Of a DNA stretch of 64,000 bases, positions 1 through 7,852 are shown one piece after another. The translations under genes and the position numbers were made by a program. The notes beneath the pieces are model-generated. The model had not been told where the DNA came from. It worked only from the letters and a program-made list of their open reading frames with translations, and did no database searches. This DNA comes from Microcella indica (GTDB lineage Bacteria; Actinomycetota; Actinomycetes; Actinomycetales; Microbacteriaceae): NCBI RefSeq assembly GCF_013414345.1, contig NZ_CP058670.1, forward strand, positions 1,612,001 to 1,676,000, read 5' to 3'. Numbering within the stretch: position 1 is the stretch's first letter; each line of letters opens with the position of its first letter.

Positions 1-380
1 GGCTTGCCGACCTGCACGAGGTTGCGCTCGGGGCCGGGCACGTAGAAGACGGGGCGAAGCTCGCGGTAGCGGCCGCTCTCTTCGTTGTACGAGGCGATGC
101 GGTGCCGCATGAACTCGCGGAAGACGAAGATCGGCGCCTGCACGTAGAAGGTGAACGAGTTGTGCTCGAAGGGCGAGCCGTGGCGGTCGCGCATGAGGTA
201 GTTGATAAGCCCGCGGTCGCGATCGGTCGCCTCGGCGCCGCTCGCGGCCGACTCGAGGGTCTGCTCCCCCTGCGTGGACACGCGCGCCGCGAAGAGGACG
301 TCGGAGTCGTGGGCGGCCGAGCGCACGAGCTCGACCGTCACATCGGAGCGGAACTGGATGTCGTCGGCAGCCTCGGTCAC
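1..380 (-). CDS. thyX: FAD-dependent thymidylate synthase ThyX, 3' end outside window
   Basis: Makes dTMP from dUMP using FAD, NADPH and methylene-tetrahydrofolate. The minus strand translates without a stop from a GTG at 380 to the window edge, about 126 residues. It contains RHRIASYNEESGRY, the diagnostic ThyX motif (RHRxxSxNExSxR), followed by YRELRPVFYVP as expected. A GTG at 389 in the same frame is an alternative start; 380 is preferred because AGGGTGA lies a normal distance upstream of it, while nothing suitable lies before 389. The C-terminal half is missing only because the window starts here. dapB lies about 3 kb away on the same strand, and thyX and dapB are often close in actinobacteria. 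Confidence 0.93.
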   Translation of the reverse strand, partial: MTEAADDIQFRSDVTVELVRSAAHDSDVLFAARVSTQGEQTLESAASGAEATDRDRGLINYLMRDRHGSPFEHNSFTFYVQAPIFVFREFMRHRIASYNEESGRYRELRPVFYVPGPERNLVQVGK

Positions 381-464
381 GCTCGTCACCCTATCGGGGC
401 GCGGGAGCGTCACACGGCGTCACACTCGGGAATAGGAACACCCCCTTGCCTAGTTTCGACTGAC

Positions 465-887
465 ATGGACATCATCTCGGCCCTCGTGGTCATCGCTCTT
501 CTGCTCGTGGGGGCCACCGCCCTCGGTGTCGTCGTGCGCGCGCGCAGCGCACGGGTCGCGAGCGGCTGCGGCGGCGACGAGCACGACCTCTCGGTCGACG
601 GCGCCGACGTCACCCTCGTGCAGCTCTCGAGCCCCGTGTGCTCGGCGTGCGTGGCGATGCGGCGCGTGCTCGGCGAGCTCGCGGCCGACGACGCGACGGT
701 CGCGCACCGTGAGCTCGACGTGACCGATCACGCCGACGTCGCCCAGCGCCACTCGGTCTACTCGACGCCGACGACCCTCGTTCTCGACGCGCAGGGCCGC
801 GTGCGGTCGCGCCTCATCGGCGCCGTACGACCCGACGAGGTACGCCGCGCCGTCGATGCCGCGCGCGGTGCGCTGGTGACGGCATGA
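465..887 (+). CDS. Membrane-anchored thioredoxin-fold protein
   Basis: Probable thiol-disulfide oxidoreductase, 140 aa. Residues 3-24 form one N-terminal membrane segment, after which a thioredoxin-like domain carries the CSAC redox motif (Cys59 and Cys62) and the cis-proline segment YSTPTT. One extra Cys (35) sits in the linker after the membrane segment. The start is the ATG at 465; a possible TAGTTT -10 box 8 nt upstream hints at a leaderless message. The next gene (DUF4395 membrane protein) overlaps by 4 bases (ATGA), and an OsmC peroxidase follows, so the three probably act together in thiol or peroxide homeostasis at the membrane. The substrate cannot be told from sequence. Confidence 0.85.
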   Translation: MDIISALVVIALLLVGATALGVVVRARSARVASGCGGDEHDLSVDGADVTLVQLSSPVCSACVAMRRVLGELAADDATVAHRELDVTDHADVAQRHSVYSTPTTLVLDAQGRVRSRLIGAVRPDEVRRAVDAARGALVTA

Positions 888-1396
888 GCGCCCCCGAGGC
901 GCCGTCTGGCGCGGATGCCCGGCTCATCGACGCGCGCGGCCCCCGCTTCGGCGCCGCCGTGACGTCGGTTCTTCTGCTCGTCGTCATCCTGCTGGGTCTC
1001 ACGCGCCCGCTCTCGGGCTCGGTGCTCGAGCGGCTGACCGAGCCGGGCGCCCTGCTGCTCACCGCCCTCGTGGCTCTTTTCGCCTGGGGAGCGCTCGCGG
1101 GCGTGCACCGGCACCCCTACGGCATCGTCTTCCGAGCGGTCGTCGCGCCTCGGCTCGGCCCGCCTGCTGAGCGCGAGGACCCCGCTCCCCCGACGTTCGC
1201 ACAGCTCATCGGGCTGCTCGTGACCGCGACGGGCCTCGCCCTGCACCTCGCGGGTGTTCCCGGTGCCCTGGTGGTCGCGGCCGCGGCGGCCTTCGTCGCC
1301 GCCTTCCTCAACGCGGCCTTCGCCTACTGCCTCGGCTGCCAGTTGTACGTGCTGCTCGTGCGCGCGGGGCTGGTTCGCCGCCGCCCCGCCGCTTAG
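884..1396 (+). CDS. DUF4395 family integral membrane protein
   Basis: 170 aa with about four membrane helices (near 22-40, 52-70, 105-125 and 128-150). The DUF4395 hallmarks are visible: an N-terminal DARGPRFGAA segment, HPYG after helix 2, and FAYCLGCQLY in the last helix with a CLGC cysteine pair. The family has no established biochemical function. It is translationally coupled to the upstream thioredoxin (overlap 884-887). The CLGC pair in the membrane next to a CxxC thioredoxin suggests electron or disulfide transfer across the membrane, similar in logic to DsbD or CcdA; this is inference. Confidence 0.85.
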   Translation: MSAPEAPSGADARLIDARGPRFGAAVTSVLLLVVILLGLTRPLSGSVLERLTEPGALLLTALVALFAWGALAGVHRHPYGIVFRAVVAPRLGPPAEREDPAPPTFAQLIGLLVTATGLALHLAGVPGALVVAAAAAFVAAFLNAAFAYCLGCQLYVLLVRAGLVRRRPAA

Positions 1397-1435
1397 GCTG
1401 AGGGAATCCCGCCCGCGACAACGAGGAGCACGCTC

Positions 1436-1861
1436 ATGGCTGTGACCAGCGAAGCAACGACCCTGTGGTTCGGATCGCTCACGGAGGGTCACGGCACGAC
1501 ATCCCTGGACTCGTCGGACGCCGCCGAGTTCCCCGTGACGTGGGCGGCGCGCTCGGAGGGCGAGAGCGGCAAGACGAACCCCGAAGAGCTGCTGGGCGCC
1601 GCGCACTCCGCGTGCTACTCGATGGCGCTCTCGCACGCCCTCTCGGGCGCCGGGCACGCGCCGGAGAGCCTGCAGGTGACTGCTGCCGTCACGTTCGTGC
1701 CGGGTGAGGGCATCACGGGCAGCCACCTCCTCGTGAGCGCCAAAGTGCCGGGGTTGAGCGCCGAAGAGTTCCAGACCTTCGCCGAGGACGCCAAGACGGG
1801 GTGCCCCGTCTCCGCCGCTCTCACGGGCACGTCGATCACGCTCGAAGCGTCGCTCGCCTAG
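1436..1861 (+). CDS. OsmC family peroxiredoxin
   Basis: 141 aa, normal length for OsmC/Ohr proteins, which reduce organic hydroperoxides with a cysteine pair. The two conserved cysteines are present: Cys60 in AHSACYSMAL and Cys123 in KTGCPVSAAL. The start ATG at 1436 is preceded by GAGGAG at good spacing. It follows the thioredoxin/DUF4395 pair by 39 bp and is probably the peroxidase end of that cassette. A second, divergent OsmC-like protein is encoded at 22235. Confidence 0.93.
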   Translation: MAVTSEATTLWFGSLTEGHGTTSLDSSDAAEFPVTWAARSEGESGKTNPEELLGAAHSACYSMALSHALSGAGHAPESLQVTAAVTFVPGEGITGSHLLVSAKVPGLSAEEFQTFAEDAKTGCPVSAALTGTSITLEASLA

Positions 1862-1878
1862 TGGGCGCGCCGCAACCG

Positions 1879-2793
1879 ATGCGCGTCCTCATCGGGGGCG
1901 CCTCGGGGATGATCGGCTCCGAGCTGCAGCGTCAGCTGCGCGCCGACGGCCACGAGGTGCTCACGCTCGTGCGGCGCAAGCCCGCCCACGAGAACGAGTT
2001 CGCGTGGGCCCCGGACTCGCGCGTTCTGGACTTCCGGATTCTCGACACGGTCGACGCCGTCGTCAACCTGTCTGGAGCCTCGATCGCGCGCATCCCGTGG
2101 ACCCGACGCTACCGCCGCGAGATTCTCGAGTCGCGCGTGCAGGCCACGCGCGCGCTCGCCGAGGCGATGTCGATGGCGCGCACGCCGCCCGCCGTGTTCC
2201 TGAGCGGATCGGCTGTCGGGGTCTACGGCGACCGACCTGGTGAGCGCCTCACGGAGGACTCTCCCGCCGGCGAGGGCTTCCTCGCCGAGGTGGTGCAAGC
2301 GTGGGAGGAGGCGGCGAGCCTCGCCCCTGAGGCGACGCGAACGGTGTTCCTGCGCACGGGGCTCGTCGTCGGGCCCGGAGGCGCGATGACGCCGCTGCGC
2401 CTGCTCACGGCCCTCGGTGCGGCTGCGCGCATCGGCACGGGCGGTCAGCACTGGCCGTGGATCAGCCTGCACGACGAGGCGGCGGCGATCCGCCACCTGC
2501 TCACCTCGCGCGTGAGCGGAGCGGTCAACCTCGCGGGGCCCACCCCCAGCACGAGCGATCGCATGACGCGCGCGCTCGCGTCGGCCATGCGCCGCTGGCA
2601 CCTCTTCGCCCTGCCCGAGCGGCTCATCGGGCTCGCGATGGGCGATGCCGGCCGCGAGCTGCTGCTCGCGAGTCAGAAGGTCGTGCCGGCGAAGCTTCTC
2701 GACGACGGCTTCGTGTTCCGCGATCGCACGGTCGAGGAGGCGATCGCCGCGCTCACGACGAAGGGGTCTCGCGACTCGGAGTCTCGCCCCTAG
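1879..2793 (+). CDS. TIGR01777 family NAD(P)-binding epimerase
   Basis: 304 aa from this ATG. An extended short-chain dehydrogenase of the TIGR01777/YfcH group: nucleotide-binding MRVLIGGASGMIGSEL at the N terminus, LSGSAVGVYG in the active-site region, then a C-terminal DUF1731-like segment ending near DGFVFRDRTVEEAI. The physiological substrate of the family is not established. An in-frame GTG at 1861 overlapping the osmC stop is possible, but the Rossmann motif begins right at the ATG and no Shine-Dalgarno is visible for either. The 3' end overlaps the convergent gene at 2753 by 41 bp. Confidence 0.88.
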   Translation: MRVLIGGASGMIGSELQRQLRADGHEVLTLVRRKPAHENEFAWAPDSRVLDFRILDTVDAVVNLSGASIARIPWTRRYRREILESRVQATRALAEAMSMARTPPAVFLSGSAVGVYGDRPGERLTEDSPAGEGFLAEVVQAWEEAASLAPEATRTVFLRTGLVVGPGGAMTPLRLLTALGAAARIGTGGQHWPWISLHDEAAAIRHLLTSRVSGAVNLAGPTPSTSDRMTRALASAMRRWHLFALPERLIGLAMGDAGRELLLASQKVVPAKLLDDGFVFRDRTVEEAIAALTTKGSRDSESRP

Positions 2794-3247
2794 GGTTCTG
2801 CCGCTCCTGGCGCTCGAGCCTGATCGCCGTGCGCACGGCCCAGCGGGCGCGGCGACGGTCGCGTGAGGCGTCGTACGCGAGAGCGAGACGGAACCAGTGC
2901 TGCCACGATTCGGGATGCTCGCGCACCTCGTCCGCGTACCGCGCGAATACGGCCTCCCGGTCGTCGCCCTCGGCGCCTGGGTGCTCGCCGTGCCCGGTCT
3001 GCCCCTCCCGCGGGATGCCGCCCTCGGCTTCGAGCAGGCGCGCGAGCCGCTCGGCGCGGACGCCGAAGAGCAGTTCGGCGGCGAGCGCCCAGGCGCCGAG
3101 CAACGGCAGCACGATGAGAGCCCAGCCGATGCCGCGCACGATGGGCAGCGGGTCGGTGACGAGCGTGACAGCGTAGAAGGTGATGAGCACGAGGTAGAGG
3201 GCGAGGAGCACGGCCATGCCGAGCGCCGCCCAGCGCGCGCGGGTCAT
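2753..3247 (-). CDS. Small membrane protein with soluble helical C-terminal domain, downstream of dapB
   Basis: 164 aa. Two membrane helices near residues 7-27 and 38-62 are followed by a charged linker and a helical tail with a TPR-like look (HPESWQHWFRLALAYDASRDRRRARWAVRTAIRLE). No family with known function is recognised. It starts inside the dapB stop (ATGA overlap at 3244-3247) and is therefore co-translated with dapB. Its 3' end overlaps the end of the convergent epimerase gene by 41 bp. Confidence 0.75.
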   Translation of the reverse strand: MTRARWAALGMAVLLALYLVLITFYAVTLVTDPLPIVRGIGWALIVLPLLGAWALAAELLFGVRAERLARLLEAEGGIPREGQTGHGEHPGAEGDDREAVFARYADEVREHPESWQHWFRLALAYDASRDRRRARWAVRTAIRLERQERQNPRGETPSRETPSS

Positions 3248-4029
3248 CCTGCGTCGCCCGCGTCGCCGGCGTCGTCGACGTCGCCGCCGGACACGGTCGA
3301 CGCGAGGTCGATGAGCCGGTCGAGCCCGACGATGAGCCCCGTGCTCGTGGCGGCCGCGCGCAGGGCGAGCAGCATGCCGGCCTCGTAGGCGCTCGTGCCG
3401 AGCGTCTCGTGGCTGAGGGTGAGCACTTCGCCGTCGCCGCCGAAGTGAACCGACTGTCGGGCGGCGACTCCCTGCAGGCGCAGGGAGTGGATGGGCACGC
3501 TCGCGACCTGCTGCCCTCGGGCGCTCTGATCGATGTGCGGGGCGAGGACGGGCCCGATGTCGGCGCGGGCGTGGCCGATGAGCTCGGCGGTGCGGACGGC
3601 TGTGCCCGACGGCGAGTCGACCTTCGCGGCGTGGTGCGCCTCGACGATCTCGATGGACTCGTAGTACCGCGCGGCGATGGTCGCGAAGTGGGTGGCGAGC
3701 ACAGAGCCGAGGGAGAAGTTGGGCACGACGATGACGCCCGCCTCGGGCGAGGCCTCGAGGAGGGGGCGCAGGGCCCGCTGGCGCTCCTCGCTCCACCCGC
3801 TCGTGCCGACCACGACGCTCAGCCCGTTGCGCACGGCGTGGTCGACGACGGTGGGCGAGACGCCGGGTGTCGTGACGTCGAGCACGACGTCGGCGCCGAG
3901 CATCTCGCCGAGGTCGCTGCTCGAGTCGAGCTGCGCGACGAGCGCGAGGTCGGACTGCTGCTCGATGAGGCGGCAGGCGGCGCCCCCGAGACGACCGGTT
4001 GCTCCGACGACGGCGACACGCGTGACCAT
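3244..4029 (-). CDS. dapB: 4-hydroxy-tetrahydrodipicolinate reductase
   Basis: Second committed step of lysine/meso-diaminopimelate synthesis, NAD(P)H dependent, cytoplasmic. 261 aa: VAVVGATGRLGG is the nucleotide-binding loop, VVGTSGWSEE the middle segment, and EAHHAAKVDSPSGTA the catalytic signature with the active-site His pair and Lys. The C terminus carries an unusual repeated acidic tail, GDVDDAGDAGDAG, beyond the normal fold. The start ATG at 4029 is 6 nt from a TAGACT -10 box at 4041-4036, so the message is probably leaderless. Confidence 0.96.
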   Translation of the reverse strand: MVTRVAVVGATGRLGGAACRLIEQQSDLALVAQLDSSSDLGEMLGADVVLDVTTPGVSPTVVDHAVRNGLSVVVGTSGWSEERQRALRPLLEASPEAGVIVVPNFSLGSVLATHFATIAARYYESIEIVEAHHAAKVDSPSGTAVRTAELIGHARADIGPVLAPHIDQSARGQQVASVPIHSLRLQGVAARQSVHFGGDGEVLTLSHETLGTSAYEAGMLLALRAAATSTGLIVGLDRLIDLASTVSGGDVDDAGDAGDAG

Positions 4030-4035
4030 GGCCCC

Positions 4036-4045
4036 AGTCTAGGCT
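4036..4045. promoter_or_regulatory. Overlapping divergent -10 boxes for dapB and the GNAT gene
   Basis: Only 23 bp separate the two start codons. Plus-strand TAGGCT (4040-4045) lies 7 nt before the ATG at 4053, and minus-strand TAGACT (4041-4036) lies 6 nt before the dapB ATG at 4029. The two hexamers share two bases. There is no room for an untranslated leader on either side, so both transcripts should be leaderless and polymerase cannot occupy both promoters at once. No clear -35 boxes are visible. Confidence 0.5.
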
Positions 4046-4052
4046 GGGCCGC

Positions 4053-4547
4053 ATGGTGACCTGGCGCGAGGCCCGCACGACCGACGATGCGGCACTCGTG
4101 CTGCTCGATCAGTACTTCTCGGCCCGCGAGCACGGCTTTCCGCCCGACCAGGGCCGCTACCGACGGGTGCACCCCGACCCCGAGCAGTTCACTCCCCCGC
4201 GCGGCGTCTTCCTCCTCGTGGAGGGCGAGAACCTCTCGGGCGAGCCCGCCGATGTCGGCTGCGGGGGCGTGCGCCGCATCGACGACGGCCCGCACGGGGC
4301 GCGCTTCGAGCTCAAGCACCTGTGGGTGCAGCCGCACGCGCGCCGCATCGGCCTGGGCCGCGCCCTCGTCGCCGAGCTCGAGCGGCGCGCGGTCGAGCTC
4401 GGGGCAGCGGAGCTCGTCCTCGACACGAACGACAGCCTCGCCGAGGCCGCGGCGCTCTACCGCTCGCTGGGCCTCGCCCCGATCGAGCCGTTCAACGACA
4501 ACCCGAATGCGACGGTCTGGCTGGGCAAGCGCCTCCAGTCCTCCTGA
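4053..4547 (+). CDS. GNAT family N-acetyltransferase
   Basis: 164 aa, one GNAT domain. The acetyl-CoA-binding motif A is HARRIGLGRALVAELE (Q/RxxGxG/A form), preceded by the LKHLWVQP strand and followed by LVLDTNDSLAEAAALYRSLGL, the usual motif B. Acetyl acceptor unknown. Divergent from dapB with overlapping -10 boxes. The N-terminal half is richer in charged residues than usual for small-molecule GNATs but gives no substrate clue. Confidence 0.88.
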   Translation: MVTWREARTTDDAALVLLDQYFSAREHGFPPDQGRYRRVHPDPEQFTPPRGVFLLVEGENLSGEPADVGCGGVRRIDDGPHGARFELKHLWVQPHARRIGLGRALVAELERRAVELGAAELVLDTNDSLAEAAALYRSLGLAPIEPFNDNPNATVWLGKRLQSS

Positions 4548-4577
4548 GCGTGCCGTCCTCCTGAGGATGCTCGCGCC

Positions 4578-4847
4578 TCAGGCGAGGCTCAGGAACAGCT
4601 TCTCCAGGTCGGCCATCTCGACGTCCGCCTTCTCTCCGGTCTCGTCGCGCATGCAGTCCTTCATGGCCGCAGCGATGATCGCGAACCCCGCGCGGTCCAG
4701 TGCGCTCGAGACGGCGGCAAGCTGCGTGACGATGTCGCGGCAGTCGCGCTCCTCCTCGACCATGCTGAGCACGGCCCCGAGCTGGCCCTGAGCGCGCCGG
4801 AGGCGATTGGCGATCTTCTTCGCCTCGCTCGCGGGCACGCCGCTCAT
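4578..4847 (-). CDS. CsoR/RcnR-family repressor, CstR-like persulfide sensor
   Basis: 89 aa all-helical repressor. It has the RLRRAQGQLGAVLSM helix of the family, Cys36 (ERDCRDI) and Cys65 (MKDCMRD). Copper-sensing CsoR uses Cys-His-Cys with His at the position that is Ala61 here; loss of that His with both Cys kept is the pattern of CstR, where the two Cys form a per- or polysulfide bridge. The downstream genes in the same coupled operon are a rhodanese (ATGA overlap at 4844) and, upstream on the strand, a CoA-disulfide-reductase/rhodanese fusion, which supports sulfide sensing. Matching palindromes lie at 6872-6887 and 56184-56205. Confidence 0.88.
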   Translation of the reverse strand: MSGVPASEAKKIANRLRRAQGQLGAVLSMVEEERDCRDIVTQLAAVSSALDRAGFAIIAAAMKDCMRDETGEKADVEMADLEKLFLSLA

Positions 4848-5161
4848 GCCGCGCTCCCGCGCTCTACGTCGAGGCCGCGCTGCACCCAGGCGGAGGTCCC
4901 GCCGGCGACGGAGACCGCGTCGACCCCGACGCTCAGCAGGTAGTCGGCCGCCCGGAGGCTGCGGGCCCCTGAGTGGCAGATGACGTACACGGTCTCGTCG
5001 CGGGGAAGGCTGTCGGCCTCGTCGGGGATGGTCGCCAGGGGGATGAGGCGCACGCCGGGCACGTGAGCCGCCGCGTACTCGTCGGGCTCGCGCACATCGA
5101 TGATGGGGTGCCCCTGCTCGCGCAGCAGCACGAGCTCGTCGACGTCGATCTCTCTCGCCAT
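4844..5161 (-). CDS. Single-domain rhodanese
   Basis: 105 aa rhodanese, probable sulfurtransferase or persulfide carrier in the cytoplasm. IDVREPDEYAAAHVPG is the N-terminal rhodanese motif and CHSGAR (Cys62) the six-residue active loop typical of thiosulfate/persulfide rhodaneses. It sits between the CoA-disulfide-reductase fusion (49 bp upstream) and the CstR-like repressor (4-base overlap), so it should be co-transcribed with both. Confidence 0.93.
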   Translation of the reverse strand: MAREIDVDELVLLREQGHPIIDVREPDEYAAAHVPGVRLIPLATIPDEADSLPRDETVYVICHSGARSLRAADYLLSVGVDAVSVAGGTSAWVQRGLDVERGSAA

Positions 5162-5210
5162 GATGGTCTTCCGTTTCGCTGGAGGTCGGGGGGGTGCTGG
5201 TGGTGGCCGC

Positions 5211-6860
5211 TCAGGCGGGCTGGGGCGCGAGCGAGCGGGACGCGGTGCCGGAGCGCCACGTGGTGTACCCGCCGTCGAGGTTGGCCACGGTCACACCGTA
5301 CTGCCGCAGGAGGGCAGCTGCGGTGTGGCCGCGCTGGCCGACCTTGCAGTGCACGATGACGCGCTCGCCGCGCAGCGACTCGGCGTGCTCGCGCAGGCCA
5401 TCGAGCGGCATGAGCTCGGTACCGGGAATCGCGCCGTCCGCGTTCTCCTGCTCGGTGCGCACGTCGACCAGTCGCCAGCCCTCGGCGAGCCGAGCGTCGA
5501 GCTCGTGCCACTGCACGCTGTCCTCACCGTCGAGCAGGTTGTCGTCGACGTAGCCGAGCATGTTGACCGGGTCCTTTGCCGAGGCGTACTGCGGCGCGTA
5601 GGCGAGCTCGAGGTCGGCGAGCCCGCGTGCGGGGATACCACCGGCCATCGCGGTCGCGATGATGTCGATGCGCTTGTCCGCTCCTCCCCCGATGGCCTGC
5701 GCGCCGAGGATCCCGTCGGTGCGAGCGTCGACGATCAGTTTGAGGGCGAGAGCGCTCGCGCCCGGGTAGTAGCCGGCGTGATCGCTCGGGTGGGTGTGGA
5801 TGACGCGCAGCTCGCGCCCCTCCTCGCGCAGCTCCTGCTCCGTGCGGCCGACGGCCGCGGCGGTGAGCCCGAAGAGCCCGATGACGGCGGTGCCGAGCGC
5901 GGGTACGGCGGCGTGCGGGCGGCCCGCGATGGCGTCGGCGGCGAGTCGGCCGTGACGGTTGGCGAGGCCGGCGAGCCACACGGGTGAGGCGGGGCCGTCG
6001 GCGCGCTGCTTGACGACGGCGTCGCCCACGGCGTAGATGTGCGAGTCGCTCGTGCGCTGGTGCTCGTCCACGACGATGTAGCCGCGAGGGTCGAGGTCGA
6101 GACCTGCCTCGGCGGCGAGGGCGCTCTCGGGGCGCACGCCGACGGAGAGCACGACGAGGTCGGCGGGCAGCTGCTCGGCGCCGCTGTCGAGCTCGACGCC
6201 CGAGTCGGTGATGGCGCTCAGCGCCGCACCGAGACGCACGGTCACGCCGTGGGCGCGCAGGTGCTCGGTGACGATCTGGGCCATCTCGGGGTCGAGAGGG
6301 CGCAGCAGCTGGGGCAGCATCTCGACGACCGTCACGTCGAGACCCGCGTGGACGAGGTTCTCGGCGAGCTCGAGGCCGATGAAGCCGCCGCCGGCGACGA
6401 CGGCGCGCCGGGCATCCCTCGCCGCAGCGATGATGGCGTCCATGTCGGCGAGGTCGCGCAGCACGAGGCCGCGCTCGACGCCGGGGATGGGGATGCGCAC
6501 GGGGCTCGCGCCCGGGCTGAGGATGAGAGCGTCATAGGGCAGGGAGGTCTCCTCCCCCGTGCGCACGTCGCGCACCGCCACCGTGCGGGCGTCCCGGTCG
6601 ACGGTGAGCGCCTCGGTGCGCACGCGCACGTCGAGGGCGAAGCGTGCCGCGAGCGACTCGGGGGTCTGCAGGATGAGGGCGTCGCGATCGTCGATGACGC
6701 CCCCGACGTGGTACGGCAGACCGCAGTTGGCGAAGGAGACGTGCTCGCCGCGTTCGATGACGGTGATGCGAGCCGACTCGTCGAGGCGGCGCAGTCGGGT
6801 GGCGGCCGACATGCCGCCGGCGACGCCGCCGATGATGACGTAGGAGCGAGGTGAGGTCAT
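5211..6860 (-). CDS. CoA-disulfide reductase-type flavoprotein fused to a rhodanese domain
   Basis: 549 aa. Residues 1-430 are a pyridine-nucleotide-disulfide oxidoreductase: FAD loop IIGGVAGGMSAA (9-20), single active cysteine Cys46 in SFANCGLPY, NAD loop VVAGGGFIGLELAE, and the C-terminal dimerisation region with KRIDIIATAM. The last ~100 residues are a rhodanese with active loop CKVGQR. This CoADR-RHD architecture is known to reduce CoA-persulfides or polysulfides with NAD(P)H. The ATG at 6860 is chosen because the flavin domain starts there; a start 13 codons upstream would run through the operator. Heads the operon that ends with the CstR-like gene. Confidence 0.92.
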   Translation of the reverse strand: MTSPRSYVIIGGVAGGMSAATRLRRLDESARITVIERGEHVSFANCGLPYHVGGVIDDRDALILQTPESLAARFALDVRVRTEALTVDRDARTVAVRDVRTGEETSLPYDALILSPGASPVRIPIPGVERGLVLRDLADMDAIIAAARDARRAVVAGGGFIGLELAENLVHAGLDVTVVEMLPQLLRPLDPEMAQIVTEHLRAHGVTVRLGAALSAITDSGVELDSGAEQLPADLVVLSVGVRPESALAAEAGLDLDPRGYIVVDEHQRTSDSHIYAVGDAVVKQRADGPASPVWLAGLANRHGRLAADAIAGRPHAAVPALGTAVIGLFGLTAAAVGRTEQELREEGRELRVIHTHPSDHAGYYPGASALALKLIVDARTDGILGAQAIGGGADKRIDIIATAMAGGIPARGLADLELAYAPQYASAKDPVNMLGYVDDNLLDGEDSVQWHELDARLAEGWRLVDVRTEQENADGAIPGTELMPLDGLREHAESLRGERVIVHCKVGQRGHTAAALLRQYGVTVANLDGGYTTWRSGTASRSLAPQPA

Positions 6861-6871
6861 GCGACCACGAT

Positions 6872-6887
6872 ATACCCCCAGGGGTAT
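6872..6887 (-). promoter_or_regulatory. CstR-type operator upstream of the sulfur operon
   Basis: Perfect inverted repeat with arms ATACCCC and GGGGTAT around two bases. In the direction of transcription the core reads ATACCCC-TG-GGGGTAT, identical to the core of the site at 56184-56205. It lies 12 bp before the start codon at 6860, close to a TGGACA-like -35 and TATATC-like -10, where bound repressor would block polymerase. The G/C-tract flanked by TAT arms matches the known style of CsoR/CstR sites. Confidence 0.8.
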
Positions 6888-6962
6888 TTTGTCCAGCATG
6901 GTCGGCGCTGCTCCCAGGCTACGCGCGACGGTCGCTCAGAACGATGTGCGACAGTCGGCTTC

Positions 6963-7733
6963 GTGCAGCGGCCCGCCTTCCTCACCCGCGCCCGCGGGCG
7001 CATCCTCACTCTCTTCTCGGGCGACCCCGCGGGAGCGCCGGCCTGGGTTCAGGCCCTCGAGACGGGAGACGATGCCGGGTACTTCGGCCCCGACTCCGCC
7101 GTCTGGGAGGTGCACAGCGGCATCCCCACGGTCGTCGCAGGCGTGCGCGCGCTCCTCATGCAGACGCTGCATCCCGGCGCGATGGCGGGCGTGCACGATC
7201 ATTCCCGGTATCGCGACGACCCTCTCGGTCGCCTCTCCGGCACCGTCCGCTGGGTGCTCACGACGACCTTCGCCGACACCGAGCAGGCGCGCGCCGGCTG
7301 CGCGTGGGTCTCGCACCTGCACGACGGAGTCTCCGGCACCTATACCGTGTCGACCGGCGAGGAGCGCTCGTACGCGGCCGGTGACGCCGAACTCCTCACC
7401 TGGGTGCACTGCGTCTTCGCCGACGCCTTCCTCGGCTGCCACGAGACGTGGGGCGGGCCGATACCCGGCGGCTCCGACCGCTACGTCGCCGAGTGGGCGC
7501 GCGCTGGCGAGCTCATGGGGGTCGAGAACCCGCCGCGCTCACGCGCCGAGCTCGATGCCGCGATCGCCGCCTACCTGCCCGTGCTGCGCCGCGACGACCG
7601 CGTCGACGACGCCGTGCGGTGGCTGCGGAATCCCCCGCTCGGGCGCGGCATCGGGCCGGCCTACCGCGTCCTCTTCGCGGGCGCGGTCGCGTCGCTGCCC
7701 GATCGCTATCGTCGCCTCCTCGGCTTGCGCTGA
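6963..7733 (+). CDS. DUF2236 (MpaB/latex-clearing-like) oxygenase family protein
   Basis: 256 aa from a GTG start. Recognised by the DUF2236 core: LLMQTLHPGAMAGVHDHS, DDPLGRLSGTVRWVLTTTFAD and WVHCVFADAFL, with conserved His residues that bind haem in the characterised members (latex-clearing protein, MpaB). Substrate unknown. A GACAGT -10-like box at 6950-6955 lies 7 nt upstream, so the message may be leaderless. It is divergent from the sulfur operon; the operator there is nearer the other gene, and joint control is possible but not shown. Confidence 0.85.
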   Translation: MQRPAFLTRARGRILTLFSGDPAGAPAWVQALETGDDAGYFGPDSAVWEVHSGIPTVVAGVRALLMQTLHPGAMAGVHDHSRYRDDPLGRLSGTVRWVLTTTFADTEQARAGCAWVSHLHDGVSGTYTVSTGEERSYAAGDAELLTWVHCVFADAFLGCHETWGGPIPGGSDRYVAEWARAGELMGVENPPRSRAELDAAIAAYLPVLRRDDRVDDAVRWLRNPPLGRGIGPAYRVLFAGAVASLPDRYRRLLGLR

Positions 7734-7852
7734 CCGTGGTGGCCGGCGCTGACCGGGACCCGCGTCCTCTTGATCGGGATGCGCGCGCTCCTGGGCCGCG
7801 AATCGTCCAGCCGCGCGTACACGCGCCGCCGGCTCGATCGGCTCGGCCTCGC

